A stretch of 47,905 nucleotides of DNA from Candidatus Phocaeicola excrementigallinarum (lineage in GTDB: Bacteria > Bacteroidota > Bacteroidia > Bacteroidales > Bacteroidaceae): the NCBI GenBank assembly GCA_019120125.1, contig DWVR01000045.1, forward strand, positions 1 to 47,905, read 5' to 3'. Below are positions 16,458-25,136 of this stretch, in pieces (within the stretch, counting starts at the first letter, position 1; each line of letters begins with the position of its first letter). The notes beneath the pieces are model-generated. The model ran no database searches, was not told where the DNA came from, and saw nothing but the letters and a program-made list of their open reading frames with translations. The translations under genes were made by a program, and so were the position numbers.

Positions 16458-16897
16458 GGACGATTGACATGATTGTCATCCATTGCACGGCGACGAGGGC
16501 GGACGAGCCGCTCTCGCCGTCTGATTTGACAAGGATGCACAGAAAGAGGGGTTTCAAGTGTTGCGGCTATCATTATTATATCCGCAGGGACGGCATGATC
16601 TGCACGATGCGTCCGGTGGAGCGCGTGGGGGCGCATGCCAAGGGACATAACGCCACGAGTATCGGGATCGCCTACGAGGGGGGACTGGACGCGCGCGGCA
16701 ATCCGGCGGACACGCGGACGGAGGAGCAGAAGCATTCGATGAGGGTGCTGGTGAGGGTATTGAAGTCGGATTTCCCGATCCGTAAGGTGGTGGGCCACCG
16801 CGATCTCAGTCCCGATCTGGACGGTGACGGGGTGGTGGAGCCGGAGGAGTGGACCAAGCTCTGTCCCTGCTTTGAGGTGGGAAAGGAGCGTTTCTGA
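16454..16897 (+). CDS. N-acetylmuramoyl-L-alanine amidase (AmpD/PGRP-like)
   Basis: I place the start at 16454 (MRTIDMIVIHCTATRAD, 147 residues) because it overlaps the smalltalk stop codon as ATGA; a longer in-frame start at 16388 would duplicate that gene's coding DNA. The zinc-binding amidase-2 core is visible: first His in VIHCTAT (residue 10), GYHYYIRRDG near 40, VGAHAKGHN near 60, SIGIAYEGG near 72, and the second His in VVGHRDLSPDLDGDG near 120, followed by the third ligand region CPCF. No signal peptide. It cleaves the amide between MurNAc and L-Ala of muropeptides. Phage-like amidases of this form are frequent in Bacteroides capsule and mobile regions; whether it serves wall recycling or another task is unclear. 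Confidence 0.9.
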   Translation: MRTIDMIVIHCTATRADEPLSPSDLTRMHRKRGFKCCGYHYYIRRDGMICTMRPVERVGAHAKGHNATSIGIAYEGGLDARGNPADTRTEEQKHSMRVLVRVLKSDFPIRKVVGHRDLSPDLDGDGVVEPEEWTKLCPCFEVGKERF

Positions 16898-16914
16898 TGA
16901 AGGAGAATGCCAAA

Positions 16915-17300
16915 ATGATTTGGAACACAGAGGCATGATTTGGAACACAGAGGCGCAGAGACACAGAGTTTTTTTATTTTATGGATTTATCACGGCTAAA
17001 GTGTCGGCACAGTCACTGGTGTAGAGGCTGTCTCAAAATAAAAGTCCGCTTCCATTTTGTCATCCTGAGCGGAGTGAAGGAATTTGAAAACACAAGCTGA
17101 TGTACACGAGATTCTTCGCTTTGCTCAGAATGACATTACTTTTTGATGGATTGAAAAAATAATCCGTGTAATCTGTGGTAAGAAAAAGACAATCCGCGGA
17201 AATCCGCGTGAATCCGCGTTTCAAAAACAAAGAATCAATAAAAAATAATCCGTGTAATCTGTGGTGAAAAAAGACAATCCGCGTGAATCCGCGTTTCACC
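16915..17300 (+). repeat. Mosaic repeat block before fkp
   Basis: Contains two partial tandem copies of 'atgatttggaacacagaggc', a variant of the 177-bp module (16996-17150) and three copies of the 'aatccgcg' and 'aatctgtggt' modules. Same orientation as the blocks around the restriction-modification pair, opposite to that at 9430-9790. Confidence 0.8.
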
Positions 17301-17318
17301 CCCTCCGGAAGAGGGCAT

Positions 17319-17382
17319 AAAAAAAGGGAATCTTCCCAGATTCCCAATCTTCATTAACCTTAAATCTAATACCATGAAAAAC
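17319..17382 (-). ncRNA. Candidate small RNA with own terminator upstream of fkp
   Basis: On the minus strand a -7 box TATATTTG (17389-17396) is followed by about 45 unstructured bases that include GGTATTAGATTTAAGGTTAA and then a perfect 8-bp hairpin (gggaatct 17326-17333, agattccc 17338-17345) with seven T: a terminator. There is no reading frame of any length. The unstructured part is complementary to a 5' leader of the type ..TTAACCTTAAATCTAATACC just ahead of an ATG, such as lies ahead of many SusC-like genes in Bacteroides as I recall. I suspect membership of the paralogous small-RNA family (FopS) described in Bacteroides thetaiotaomicron, but have not checked this. Confidence 0.55.
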
Positions 17383-17616
17383 ACGATGCAAATATAGGGG
17401 TTTTATGTTATGTAACATAAGAATCGGGTGAAAAAACGCTTTCGTTTAACACTAATTAACCAGTAAGGCTTTAAAACCGTTCCTTGTCGCACTTTTCGGG
17501 GGTGGGACAGGAATAATCCGTTTCTTTTTCGTATTTTCGTGGCAGGTTTGCCTGAGCGCGTCTTCGCGTCCGGCAATCCGAAGGAAAATCGCATCACACA
17601 AACTAATTAGGAATAT

Positions 17617-20451
17617 ATGAAGAAGCTACTTTCATTGCCACCCAATCTGGTGGAGTGTTTTCATGAACTGGAAGGTGCGGACCGCAAGGAATGGTTCTGC
17701 ACTTCCGATCCGATCGGTGAGAAGCTGGGCTCCGGAGGGGGCACCGCCTGGCTGCTGGAGGCCTGCAGGCGCGAGTGGGCGCCGGAGAAGGATTTCCGGA
17801 AATGGCTGGCGGAGGACAAGCGCATTCTGCTGCATGCCGGCGGACAGAGCCGCCGTCTGCCCGGCTACGCCCCTTCGGGCAAGGTGCTCACCCCGATTCC
17901 GGTGTTCCGTTGGAGCAAGGGGCAGCGGCTGGGACAGAACCTGCTCTCGTTGCAGCTGCCGCTCTACCGCCAGATCATGGAGAAGGCGCCGGACTCCCTG
18001 CATACGCTGATCGCGAGCGGCGACGTGTATATCCGGAGTGGAAAGCCGCTGCAGGAGATTCCCGAGGCCGACGTGGTGTGCTACGGACTGTGGGTCGACC
18101 CCAGTCTGGCCAAGAACCACGGGGTGTTCTTCTCCTCGCGGCAGACGCCCGACCGGCTGGACTTCGTGCTCCAGAAGCCTTCGGTGGAGGAGATGGGCAG
18201 GCTGATGCGGACGCATTTGTTCCTGATGGACATCGGTATCTGGCTGTTGAGCGACCGGGCCGTGGAACTGCTGATGAAACGTTCGGTGGAGAACGGGAAG
18301 CTGAGATATTACGACCTTTATTCTGATTTCGGCTGCGCCTTGGGCGAGCATCCCACACGGGTGGACGAGGAACTCCGCGGACTGACGGTGGCGGTGCTTC
18401 CGCTGCCCGGCGGCGAGTTCTACCACTACGGTACGAGCCGCGAGCTGCTTTCGTCGACGGTGGCCGTGCAGAATCTGGTGAACGACCAGCGTGAGATCAT
18501 GCACCTGAAGGTGAAGCCGCATCCGGCGATGTTCGTGCAGAACGCGGTGGTGGAGGTTCCGCTGAGGGCTGACAACTCGGACCTGTGGGTGGAGAACAGC
18601 TGTGTGGGACCGGGATGGCGGCTCGCGCACCGGCATGTCATTACCGGGGTGCCGCGCAATGACTGGAAGCTGGAACTTCCGGCCGGCGTGTGCGTGGATG
18701 TGGTGCCGGTGGAAGAAACCCGGTATGTGGCCCGTTGCTACGGGTTCAACGACGCTTTTCGTGGCCCGCTGGATTCGGACGACACGCTGCTGATGGGTGG
18801 ATCCGTAAGACAGTGGCTGGCGGCGCGCGGACTGGAGGCGGTGGAAGGCGGCAGCGACCTGCAGTCGGCACGCCTGTTTCCGGTGTGCGACACGGTGGAC
18901 GAGCTGGGCAAGGTGTTCCGCTGGATGATCTCCGATCCGTCGTTTGAGGAGGGAAAGGAAATCTGGACCCGTAAGCGGCGCATGTCCGCCGACGAGATTT
19001 CCGCCTATGCCAACCTGCGGCGGCTGGTGGCCCAGCGGAGGGCGTTCCGTGCGGAGAACTGGCCGAAGCTGGCGGAGAATTATGAGAAGAGCGTGTTCTA
19101 CCAGCTGAACCTGAAGGATGCCGCGGAGGAGTTCGTGGCCGACGGTCTGCCGTTGCCCGCTCCGCTTTCCGGGCAGGCTCCCCTGATGACGCGCATCCAC
19201 GACAGCATGTTCCGCTCGCAGTATCTCCGGCTGAAGGGGGAGGGCGGCGGCGCGGAAGAGGCGGAGGCCTTCCGTCTGCTTCGCGAGGGGCTGACTTCCA
19301 CCGTGTTGTCGGACAAGCAGGATCCGCATCTGGATGTCTACGCCGACCAGATCGTGTGGGCACGCAGTCCGGTGCGCGTCGACCTGGCGGGGGGATGGAC
19401 CGACACGCCTCCTTTCTGTCTGAACGACGGCGGAAACGTGGTGAACGTGGCCATCGAACTGAACGGGCAGCCTCCCTTGCAGACGTATGTGAAGCCGTGC
19501 GGGGACTATAAGATTGTGTTGCGCTCGATCGACCTGGGCGCGATGGAGGAAGTGACCACGTATGAGGAGCTGAGGGATTTTGCCAAAGTGGGCTCTCCGT
19601 TCTCCATCCCGAAGGCGGCTCTGGTGCTGGCCGGTTTCCAGCCGGGGTTCTCGCGGCTGGAATATCCGTCGCTCGAGGCACAGCTCCGCGAGTTCGGGTG
19701 CGGCATCGAGGTGACCCTTCTCTCGGCGGTTCCGGCCGGTTCGGGACTGGGCACCAGCTCCATTCTGGCGGCTACCGTGCTCGGGGCGGTGGCCGACTTC
19801 TGCGGCCTGCCTTGGGACAAGAACGAGATAGGGCGCCGCACGCTCGTGCTGGAACAGCTGCTGACCACGGGAGGCGGCTGGCAGGACCAGTATGGCGGCG
19901 TGTTGCAGGGCGTGAAGCTGCTGCAGACGGGGAGCGGTTTCGGACAGCGTCCGGTGGTCCGCTGGCTGCCTGACTTCCTGTTTGCCGGTCCGGAGTATCA
20001 GAAATGTCATCTGCTGTATTACACGGGCATCACGCGCACGGCGAAGCAGATCCTGGCGGAGATCGTGCGGGGCATGTTCCTCAACTCCACGGAACATCTG
20101 GAGCTGCTTCATGAGATGAAGGCGCACGCGCTGGACATGTTCGAGGCCATCCAGTGCGGACGTTTCGACGAGATGGGCCGTCTGGTGGGCAAGTCGTGGG
20201 AGCAGAACAAGCGTCTGGACAGCGGCACGAATCCTCCGGCCGTGGAAGAGATCATCCGCCGGGTGCATGACTATTGTTTGGGATACAAGCTGCCGGGAGC
20301 CGGTGGCGGCGGATTCCTTTACATGGTGGCGAAAGATCCGGAGGCGGCCGCGCGCATCAGGACCGTGCTGGCGGAGAATCCGTCGAACGGCCGTGCCCGT
20401 TTCGTGGAGATGAGTCTCTCGAAAGAGGGGCTGAAGGTGAGCCGGAGCTGA
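17617..20451 (+). CDS. fkp: Bifunctional L-fucokinase / GDP-L-fucose pyrophosphorylase
   Basis: A 944-residue two-domain enzyme that phosphorylates L-fucose and joins it to GTP, giving GDP-fucose for capsule and glycoprotein fucosylation. The N-terminal half is the pyrophosphorylase (GGGTAWLLEACRR near 35, LLHAGGQSRRLPGY near 75), and the C-terminal third is a GHMP kinase: PVRVDLAGGWTDTPP near 585, the ATP loop PAGSGLGTSSILAA near 706 and LPGAGGGGFLYM near 892. The length fits Fkp of Bacteroides fragilis (about 949). The gene lies alone on the plus strand after a repeat block; the candidate small RNA is divergent from it. Presence next to a capsule locus suits a role in host-like surface fucosylation. 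No frameshift seen. Confidence 0.96.
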   Translation: MKKLLSLPPNLVECFHELEGADRKEWFCTSDPIGEKLGSGGGTAWLLEACRREWAPEKDFRKWLAEDKRILLHAGGQSRRLPGYAPSGKVLTPIPVFRWSKGQRLGQNLLSLQLPLYRQIMEKAPDSLHTLIASGDVYIRSGKPLQEIPEADVVCYGLWVDPSLAKNHGVFFSSRQTPDRLDFVLQKPSVEEMGRLMRTHLFLMDIGIWLLSDRAVELLMKRSVENGKLRYYDLYSDFGCALGEHPTRVDEELRGLTVAVLPLPGGEFYHYGTSRELLSSTVAVQNLVNDQREIMHLKVKPHPAMFVQNAVVEVPLRADNSDLWVENSCVGPGWRLAHRHVITGVPRNDWKLELPAGVCVDVVPVEETRYVARCYGFNDAFRGPLDSDDTLLMGGSVRQWLAARGLEAVEGGSDLQSARLFPVCDTVDELGKVFRWMISDPSFEEGKEIWTRKRRMSADEISAYANLRRLVAQRRAFRAENWPKLAENYEKSVFYQLNLKDAAEEFVADGLPLPAPLSGQAPLMTRIHDSMFRSQYLRLKGEGGGAEEAEAFRLLREGLTSTVLSDKQDPHLDVYADQIVWARSPVRVDLAGGWTDTPPFCLNDGGNVVNVAIELNGQPPLQTYVKPCGDYKIVLRSIDLGAMEEVTTYEELRDFAKVGSPFSIPKAALVLAGFQPGFSRLEYPSLEAQLREFGCGIEVTLLSAVPAGSGLGTSSILAATVLGAVADFCGLPWDKNEIGRRTLVLEQLLTTGGGWQDQYGGVLQGVKLLQTGSGFGQRPVVRWLPDFLFAGPEYQKCHLLYYTGITRTAKQILAEIVRGMFLNSTEHLELLHEMKAHALDMFEAIQCGRFDEMGRLVGKSWEQNKRLDSGTNPPAVEEIIRRVHDYCLGYKLPGAGGGGFLYMVAKDPEAAARIRTVLAENPSNGRARFVEMSLSKEGLKVSRS

Positions 20452-20473
20452 GTCTTTCATAATCAGGAAATAA

Positions 20474-20556
20474 AACACGGAGACACAAAGGCACGGAGAG
20501 AACATGTTTATAGGTCAATGAATAAAGGCTCCGTGTCTCCGTGTCTCTGTGTTCCG
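20474..20556. terminator. Inverted-repeat terminator between convergent fkp and Feo genes
   Basis: Imperfect inverted repeat made of 'cacggagacaca' type modules on the left (20474-20500) and 'ctccgtgtctccgtgtctct' on the right (20529-20556). The genes on either side converge, so it probably ends transcription from both. It uses the same module found in the interspersed repeats. Confidence 0.55.
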
Positions 20557-20566
20557 AATCATTTTG

Positions 20567-20737
20567 TCACAACTTCCTGCCTTCACCGCAGTCCTTCTTT
20601 CTTGAATAGGGGCAGCTGTCGCATCCTCCTCCGCATCCGGACGATTTGCCTTTCTTGCGGAAGAGGATTTTCAGATAGTGGCGGAACATGAAAACCACGC
20701 ATCCGGCCACGATGATGTAAACGATGAGGTCTTGCAT
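20567..20737 (-). CDS. FeoB-associated Cys-rich membrane protein
   Basis: A 56-residue protein too short for routine calling. It has one N-terminal membrane helix (MQDLIVYIIVAGCVVFMF), then a basic turn (RHYLKILFRKK) and a Cys-rich tail with GCGGGCDSCPY and KKDC. This is the FeoB-associated Cys-rich membrane protein family (PF12669). It lies 28 bp downstream of feoAB on the same strand and probably is cotranscribed. Its role in ferrous-iron uptake is suggested by association with FeoB; the Cys residues may bind iron or sense it. Confidence 0.88.
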   Translation of the reverse strand: MQDLIVYIIVAGCVVFMFRHYLKILFRKKGKSSGCGGGCDSCPYSRKKDCGEGRKL

Positions 20738-20765
20738 CTTTCAGAAATTTAAGGAGTTGGAGAAA

Positions 20766-23240
20766 TCAGATCAGTCTCCCGATCTGGTAGACCGCGAACG
20801 ACACCAGCCATGCCAGGGCCGTGGTGTAGACCGCGGCGAATACGGCCCATTTCCAGCTTCCCGACTCCTGTCTGATGGCCGCCAGCGTGGCGATGCACGG
20901 GAAGTAGATCAGCACAAAGAGCATGTAGCAGTAGGCCACGAGGGGCGTGATGGGGATACGTTCCGACAGGTTGACGTTCTCCACGTCGTCCTCGTTGGTG
21001 TAGAGCACGCTCAGGGTGCTGACCACGAGCTCTTTCGCACCTACGCCCGAGAGGATGCCGATGCCCATCTTCCAGTCGAAGCCCAGCGGCTCGATGGCCG
21101 GTTCGATGGCCTTGCCCAGACGGCCGATGTAGGAATTCTCCTGCTGTTCGGCGGTGGTGGCGTAGTTCTCATGATTCGGGTAGTAGCCCAGGAACCAGAT
21201 GATGATGGACGCGATCATGATGATGCCTCCCATCTTCTTGAGATACTGTTTTCCTTTTTCCCACGTGTGGCGCGCCACGACCTTGGCCGTCGGCATGCGG
21301 TAGGGGGGGAGCTCCATTACGAAGGGACTGTCGTCGCCCTTCACGATGAATCTGGTGAACACGCGGGCCATGAGCACGGCCAGCAGGATGCCGATGGCAT
21401 AGATGGACAGCAGCACCAGACTGGCCCTGGAGGGGAAGAACGCCCCGATGAGCACCAGGTAGATGGGCAGGCGCGCGCTGCACGACATCAGCGGATTGAT
21501 GAGCATGGTGACCAGACGCGCCTTGCGGCTCTCGATGATGCGTGAGGCCATGATGGCGGGCACGTTGCATCCGAATCCCATGATGAGGGGGATGAACGAC
21601 TTGCCGTGGAGTCCCATCTTGTGCATGATCTTGTCCATGATGAAGGCCGCGCGGGCCATGTAGCCGGAATCTTCCATGAACGAGATGAAAAGGTAGAGCA
21701 GCAGGATGTTGGGCAGGAACACGATGACTCCTCCCACGCCGCCGATGATTCCGTCGACAATCAGGTCCTTCAGCGGACCGGGCGTCATGAACCGTTCCAC
21801 TCCCGTGCCGAGCAGTTCCACCAGCCATTCGATCCATTCCTGCGGATAGGCTCCCAGGATGAAAGTGGCCTCGAACATGATGTAGAGGAAGATGAAGAAG
21901 ATGGGGAAGCCCCAGAAACGGTGGGTGACGATGCTGTCGACCACCCGTGTGAAGGCCTCGGTGTCGGTGTTGTTCTCGGTGTAGGTCTCCTTCAGCGCGC
22001 CGGCGATGAAGGCGTATTTGGCGTCGGTGACGGCCTGTTCGCTGTCCTCCCCGGTCACTTGCTTCAGGCGTTCCGATTCCCTGTCGCGCACGGCAAGGAT
22101 TTCTTTCCCGTTAGGCAGGGGCGCGATGACCCGCGTTTCCAGGTCCTTGTCGTTCTCGAGCAGCTTGATGGACAGGAAGCGGGTGGAGTATTCGTGGCGG
22201 ATGTCCGTGTTCTTGCAGATTTCCTTCTTCACCGCCTCGATGCTCGCCTCGATCTCCGCCCCGTGGTTGATGTGGATGTGGCGGATGAAGCTCTGGTGGG
22301 CGAAGGGGTCCTCTTCTTTCGGTCCCTCGTACTTGTGGCCGGTGACACACTGGTCGTGCCATTCGCGGAACTCGCGCAGCACCTCGTTCTTGATGTCGCC
22401 CTTCTGCTGCATGAAGTCGGCCCCCTCATACAGGCCGATGATGACGTGGAACAGGTTGTCGATGCCTCTTCCCGTGCGGCTGACGGTGGGCACGATGGGT
22501 ACGCCCAGCAGTTGGCTCAGTCCGCGGATGTCGAGCTTGTTGCCGCTGTGCTCCAGCGCGTCGAACATGTTGAGGGCGATGACCATGCGCACGTTCATGT
22601 CGATGAGCTGTGTGGTGAGGTAGAGGTTACGTTCCAGGTTGCCCGCGTCCACCACGTTGATGATCACGTCGGGTGTCTCCTCGATGATGTGCTTGCGTAC
22701 GTAGAGTTCCTCGGGGCTGTAGGCCGAGAGGGAGTAGGTGCCGGGCAGGTCGACCAGACGGAAGTGGTAGCCCTGGAAGTCGAAGAGTCCCTCTTTCGCG
22801 TCGACGGTGACTCCGCTGTAGTTTCCCACGTGCTCGTGCCCTCCGGAGGCGACATTGAAGAGTGAGGTCTTTCCGCAGTTCGGGTTGCCCACCAGTGCCA
22901 CGTTGATGGTGCGCCGTTTTCCCAGCGCGAGACGTTTCATGGTCTCCTCGGGGACGGGCATGTCTTGTGTGATGGGTTTCAGGAACGTGCTGTCCTCACT
23001 TTGCCTGCGGGCCTCTTCCTCACTCATTATCTCGATCATGGCCGCTTCCTGCCGCCGGAGCGACACTTCGTAGCCCATTATCTTGTATTTTACGGGATCT
23101 TTCAGCGGGGCGTTGAGGACGACTTCCACCGTCTTTCCTTTGATGAACCCCATCTCGATGATGCGCCGGCGGAACCCTCCGTGACCGAGTACTTTGACGA
23201 TCACTCCTTTCTGGCCGGTCTCTAATTCAGACAGTCTCAT
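20766..23240 (-). CDS. feoB: Ferrous iron transporter, fused FeoA-FeoB
   Basis: An 824-residue fusion. Residues 1-75 are a FeoA SH3-like domain (RLSELETGQKGVIVKVLGHG, ending AAMIEIMS), then after a linker comes the FeoB GTPase: G1 GNPNCGKTS at 118-126, G3 DLPGTYSLSAY near 163 and G4 LNMFD near 220, followed by a cytosolic helical spacer and the membrane domain with Gate motifs (PNILLLYLF, SCSARLPIYLVLIGAFF, with the Cys that lines the pore, and GVGAKELVVSTLSVLY). FeoB moves Fe2+ into the cell across the inner membrane. The fusion of FeoA to FeoB is normal for Bacteroidetes. It heads a unit with the Cys-rich protein; promoter at 23283-23314 overlaps the divergent tilS promoter region. The gene has no sign of damage. 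Confidence 0.95.
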   Translation of the reverse strand: MRLSELETGQKGVIVKVLGHGGFRRRIIEMGFIKGKTVEVVLNAPLKDPVKYKIMGYEVSLRRQEAAMIEIMSEEEARRQSEDSTFLKPITQDMPVPEETMKRLALGKRRTINVALVGNPNCGKTSLFNVASGGHEHVGNYSGVTVDAKEGLFDFQGYHFRLVDLPGTYSLSAYSPEELYVRKHIIEETPDVIINVVDAGNLERNLYLTTQLIDMNVRMVIALNMFDALEHSGNKLDIRGLSQLLGVPIVPTVSRTGRGIDNLFHVIIGLYEGADFMQQKGDIKNEVLREFREWHDQCVTGHKYEGPKEEDPFAHQSFIRHIHINHGAEIEASIEAVKKEICKNTDIRHEYSTRFLSIKLLENDKDLETRVIAPLPNGKEILAVRDRESERLKQVTGEDSEQAVTDAKYAFIAGALKETYTENNTDTEAFTRVVDSIVTHRFWGFPIFFIFLYIMFEATFILGAYPQEWIEWLVELLGTGVERFMTPGPLKDLIVDGIIGGVGGVIVFLPNILLLYLFISFMEDSGYMARAAFIMDKIMHKMGLHGKSFIPLIMGFGCNVPAIMASRIIESRKARLVTMLINPLMSCSARLPIYLVLIGAFFPSRASLVLLSIYAIGILLAVLMARVFTRFIVKGDDSPFVMELPPYRMPTAKVVARHTWEKGKQYLKKMGGIIMIASIIIWFLGYYPNHENYATTAEQQENSYIGRLGKAIEPAIEPLGFDWKMGIGILSGVGAKELVVSTLSVLYTNEDDVENVNLSERIPITPLVAYCYMLFVLIYFPCIATLAAIRQESGSWKWAVFAAVYTTALAWLVSFAVYQIGRLI

Positions 23241-23282
23241 GTTTTATTTTTTAAGTTCGTTGTATTTTTTGTAAGTTTGCCG

Positions 23283-23314
23283 CAAAATTAGCCGATAGAA
23301 TCGGTTCATGCAAA
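23283..23314 (-). promoter_or_regulatory. feoAB promoter
   Basis: Minus strand TTTG (23311-23314), 20 bases, TAATTTTG (23283-23290). A plus-strand -7-like TAAGTTTG at 23272-23279 serves the divergent tilS gene and lies a few bases away, so the two promoters share DNA. No obvious Fur box was recognised. Confidence 0.65.
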
Positions 23315-23366
23315 TTATTTAGATTGTTTTTAAATAGGAAAGTAAAGGAGGAGGGGGGTATAAGTC

Positions 23367-24647
23367 ATGATGGAACGGAAAGTCAGTGAATTCATAAGGG
23401 AAAAGCGCCTGTTCGGGATGGAGGACAGGGTGCTGGTGGCGCTGAGCGGAGGGGCCGACTCGGTGGCCTTGCTGCGTGTGCTGCTCCGTCTGGGCTACCG
23501 CTGTGAGGCGGCGCACTGCAATTTCCACCTGCGTGGGGAGGAGTCGGTGCGCGACGAGGTGTTCGTGACCCGGCTGGCGGAGAGACTGGGCGTGAGGCTG
23601 CACAAGACCGGTTTTGACACGGAAGGATATGCGGCCGGGCACGGCGTTTCCATCGAGATGGCGGCCCGTGAGCTGCGTTACGCATGGTTCCGGAAGTTGC
23701 TCGGAGAGACCGGAGCGAGGGTGGTGGCGGTGGCGCATCACCGCAACGACAGTGTGGAGACTTTTCTGCTGAATCTGGTGAGGGGCACGGGGATTGACGG
23801 GCTGAGGGGCATCCGGGCGGTGAACGGACCGGTGGTACGTCCCTTGCTCTGTGTGGACCGGAAAGAGATTCTGGCCTATCTGGAGGGACTGGGGCAGGAG
23901 TATGTGACCGACAGCACGAACCTGCAGGATGAGTACACGCGCAACAAGCTCCGGCTGCAGGTGATTCCGTTGCTGGAGTCCATCAACCCGTCGGTGGTGG
24001 AGGGCATCGGGCGCACGGCGGAGCGCCTGGCCGAGGTGGCCGGGGTGTATCACCGGGCGATGTCGGAAGCCTTGCGCCGGGTGATGCCGGAAGAATCGGT
24101 GATTGACGGTGAGGCCTTGCTGCGTGAGCCGGCACCCAGGCCGGTGCTTCATGAGGCGCTTTCTCCGTTGGGTGTGAACGCCTCGCAGACGGACGACATT
24201 TTCCGTTGTCTGAAAGAAGGCACGTCGGGCAGGAAGTTCCGCACGGCCTCGCACCTGTTGCTCACCGACCACGGCAGGCTCCGCTGGAGGGCGGTGGAGG
24301 AAGAGCCGGAGAAGCTCCCCGTGCTGCACGTCGAGCGGATGGATACGGACGGGACGTTCGAGGTGCCGAAGGACGGCCGCACCGCCTGTCTGGACGCGGA
24401 CAAGGTGGAAGGGGAGCCGGTACTGCGGAAGTGGCGGCCGGGCGACCGTTTCGTGCCTTTCGGGATGAAAGGGTTCAAGTCGGTGAGAAACTATCTGCGC
24501 GACCGCAAACTCTCCCTCTTCGAGAAGGAGCGGCAGTGGGTGGTGTGCGCGGGCGGCGACATCTTGTGGCTGGTGGGAGAGCGTACGGACAACCGCTTCA
24601 GGGTGACTCCCGACACACGTAAGGTGTTGAAATTATGGGTGGAATAG
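23367..24647 (+). CDS. tilS: tRNA(Ile)-lysidine synthetase
   Basis: A 426-residue enzyme that modifies C34 of tRNA-Ile(CAU) to lysidine using lysine and ATP, so AUA is read correctly. The PP-loop SGGADS is at 27-32, with the conserved HHRND near 126 and GLRGIR near 147. A substrate-binding C-terminal domain ends at KVLKLWVE and holds LDADKVEGEPVLRKWRPGDRF near 350, the typical TilS C-terminal motif. ATG at 23367 or 23370 possible (two adjacent Met). The gene runs away from feoAB and is followed by a palindrome at 24661 and the small histone-like gene. Essential housekeeping function; no anomalies. Confidence 0.95.
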   Translation: MMERKVSEFIREKRLFGMEDRVLVALSGGADSVALLRVLLRLGYRCEAAHCNFHLRGEESVRDEVFVTRLAERLGVRLHKTGFDTEGYAAGHGVSIEMAARELRYAWFRKLLGETGARVVAVAHHRNDSVETFLLNLVRGTGIDGLRGIRAVNGPVVRPLLCVDRKEILAYLEGLGQEYVTDSTNLQDEYTRNKLRLQVIPLLESINPSVVEGIGRTAERLAEVAGVYHRAMSEALRRVMPEESVIDGEALLREPAPRPVLHEALSPLGVNASQTDDIFRCLKEGTSGRKFRTASHLLLTDHGRLRWRAVEEEPEKLPVLHVERMDTDGTFEVPKDGRTACLDADKVEGEPVLRKWRPGDRFVPFGMKGFKSVRNYLRDRKLSLFEKERQWVVCAGGDILWLVGERTDNRFRVTPDTRKVLKLWVE

Positions 24648-24660
24648 TTCGGATTTGTTG

Positions 24661-24676
24661 GAAAACCGCGGTTTTC
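24661..24676. other. 16-bp perfect palindrome after tilS
   Basis: GAAAACCGCGGTTTTC, perfectly symmetric, 13 bp after the tilS stop. It could be the stem of a terminator or a protein-binding site; loop and T-tract are not good enough to decide. Confidence 0.4.
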
Positions 24677-24759
24677 TATTAAAATATGCAAAAAAAACGG
24701 GGCGGGATATTCAAAGTGAGGCAAATGTTCCTACATTTGGGTATGTTTAATTTAAAAAT

Positions 24760-24948
24760 ATGAATATTACTATGGATGAACTGATTGTAAAAATCAAGGA
24801 ATTGTTCGGCTCGATGATTACAGATGCGGAGCTGCAGGCGGAGAAAGGAAACAAGGCTGCAGGTACGCGTGCGCGTAAGGCTTCTTTGGAGTTGGAGAAA
24901 ATGCTGAAGGAATTCAGAAAAGTGTCTTTGGAGGAATCAAAGAAATAA
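24760..24948 (+). CDS. Histone H1-like protein (Hc1 family)
   Basis: A 62-residue highly charged protein with the conserved core NKAAGTRARKASLELEKMLK and the ending EFRKVSLEESKK, as in the small histone-H1-like proteins of Bacteroidetes. It is a DNA-binding nucleoid protein candidate. A -7 box TACATTTG (24732-24739) lies 20 bp upstream, and a strong terminator follows at 24971, so it is a monocistronic, probably highly expressed gene. The Lys/Ala-rich sequence is compressed relative to eukaryotic H1 tails. Confidence 0.85.
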   Translation: MNITMDELIVKIKELFGSMITDAELQAEKGNKAAGTRARKASLELEKMLKEFRKVSLEESKK

Positions 24949-24970
24949 GCTTTATTCACAGCATAAGGTA

Positions 24971-25020
24971 AGGGGAGTGCCGGCCGGTGTCGTATCCGGA
25001 GGCACCCCTTTCTTTTTTTG
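24971..25020 (+). terminator. Terminator of histone-like gene
   Basis: Stem aggggagtgcc / ggcacccct with loop, followed by 'ttctttttttg'. It ends 117 bp before the next gene. Confidence 0.8.
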
Positions 25021-25136
25021 TGAAAATCCGGGGAGGGAGAGGATCATTGTACTGGAATATTCATTACTTTTGCGCCGGATTTTTCATGGGGCCGCGGATC
25101 CGTGCGGATTTCCTCGGCCTGTAACTTTTATCGCAC

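Noticed and set aside
17632..20505. Long minus-strand frame of 957 residues opposite fkp
   Set aside because: Arg/His-rich shadow of fkp without any domain; the plus-strand frame has all Fkp motifs.
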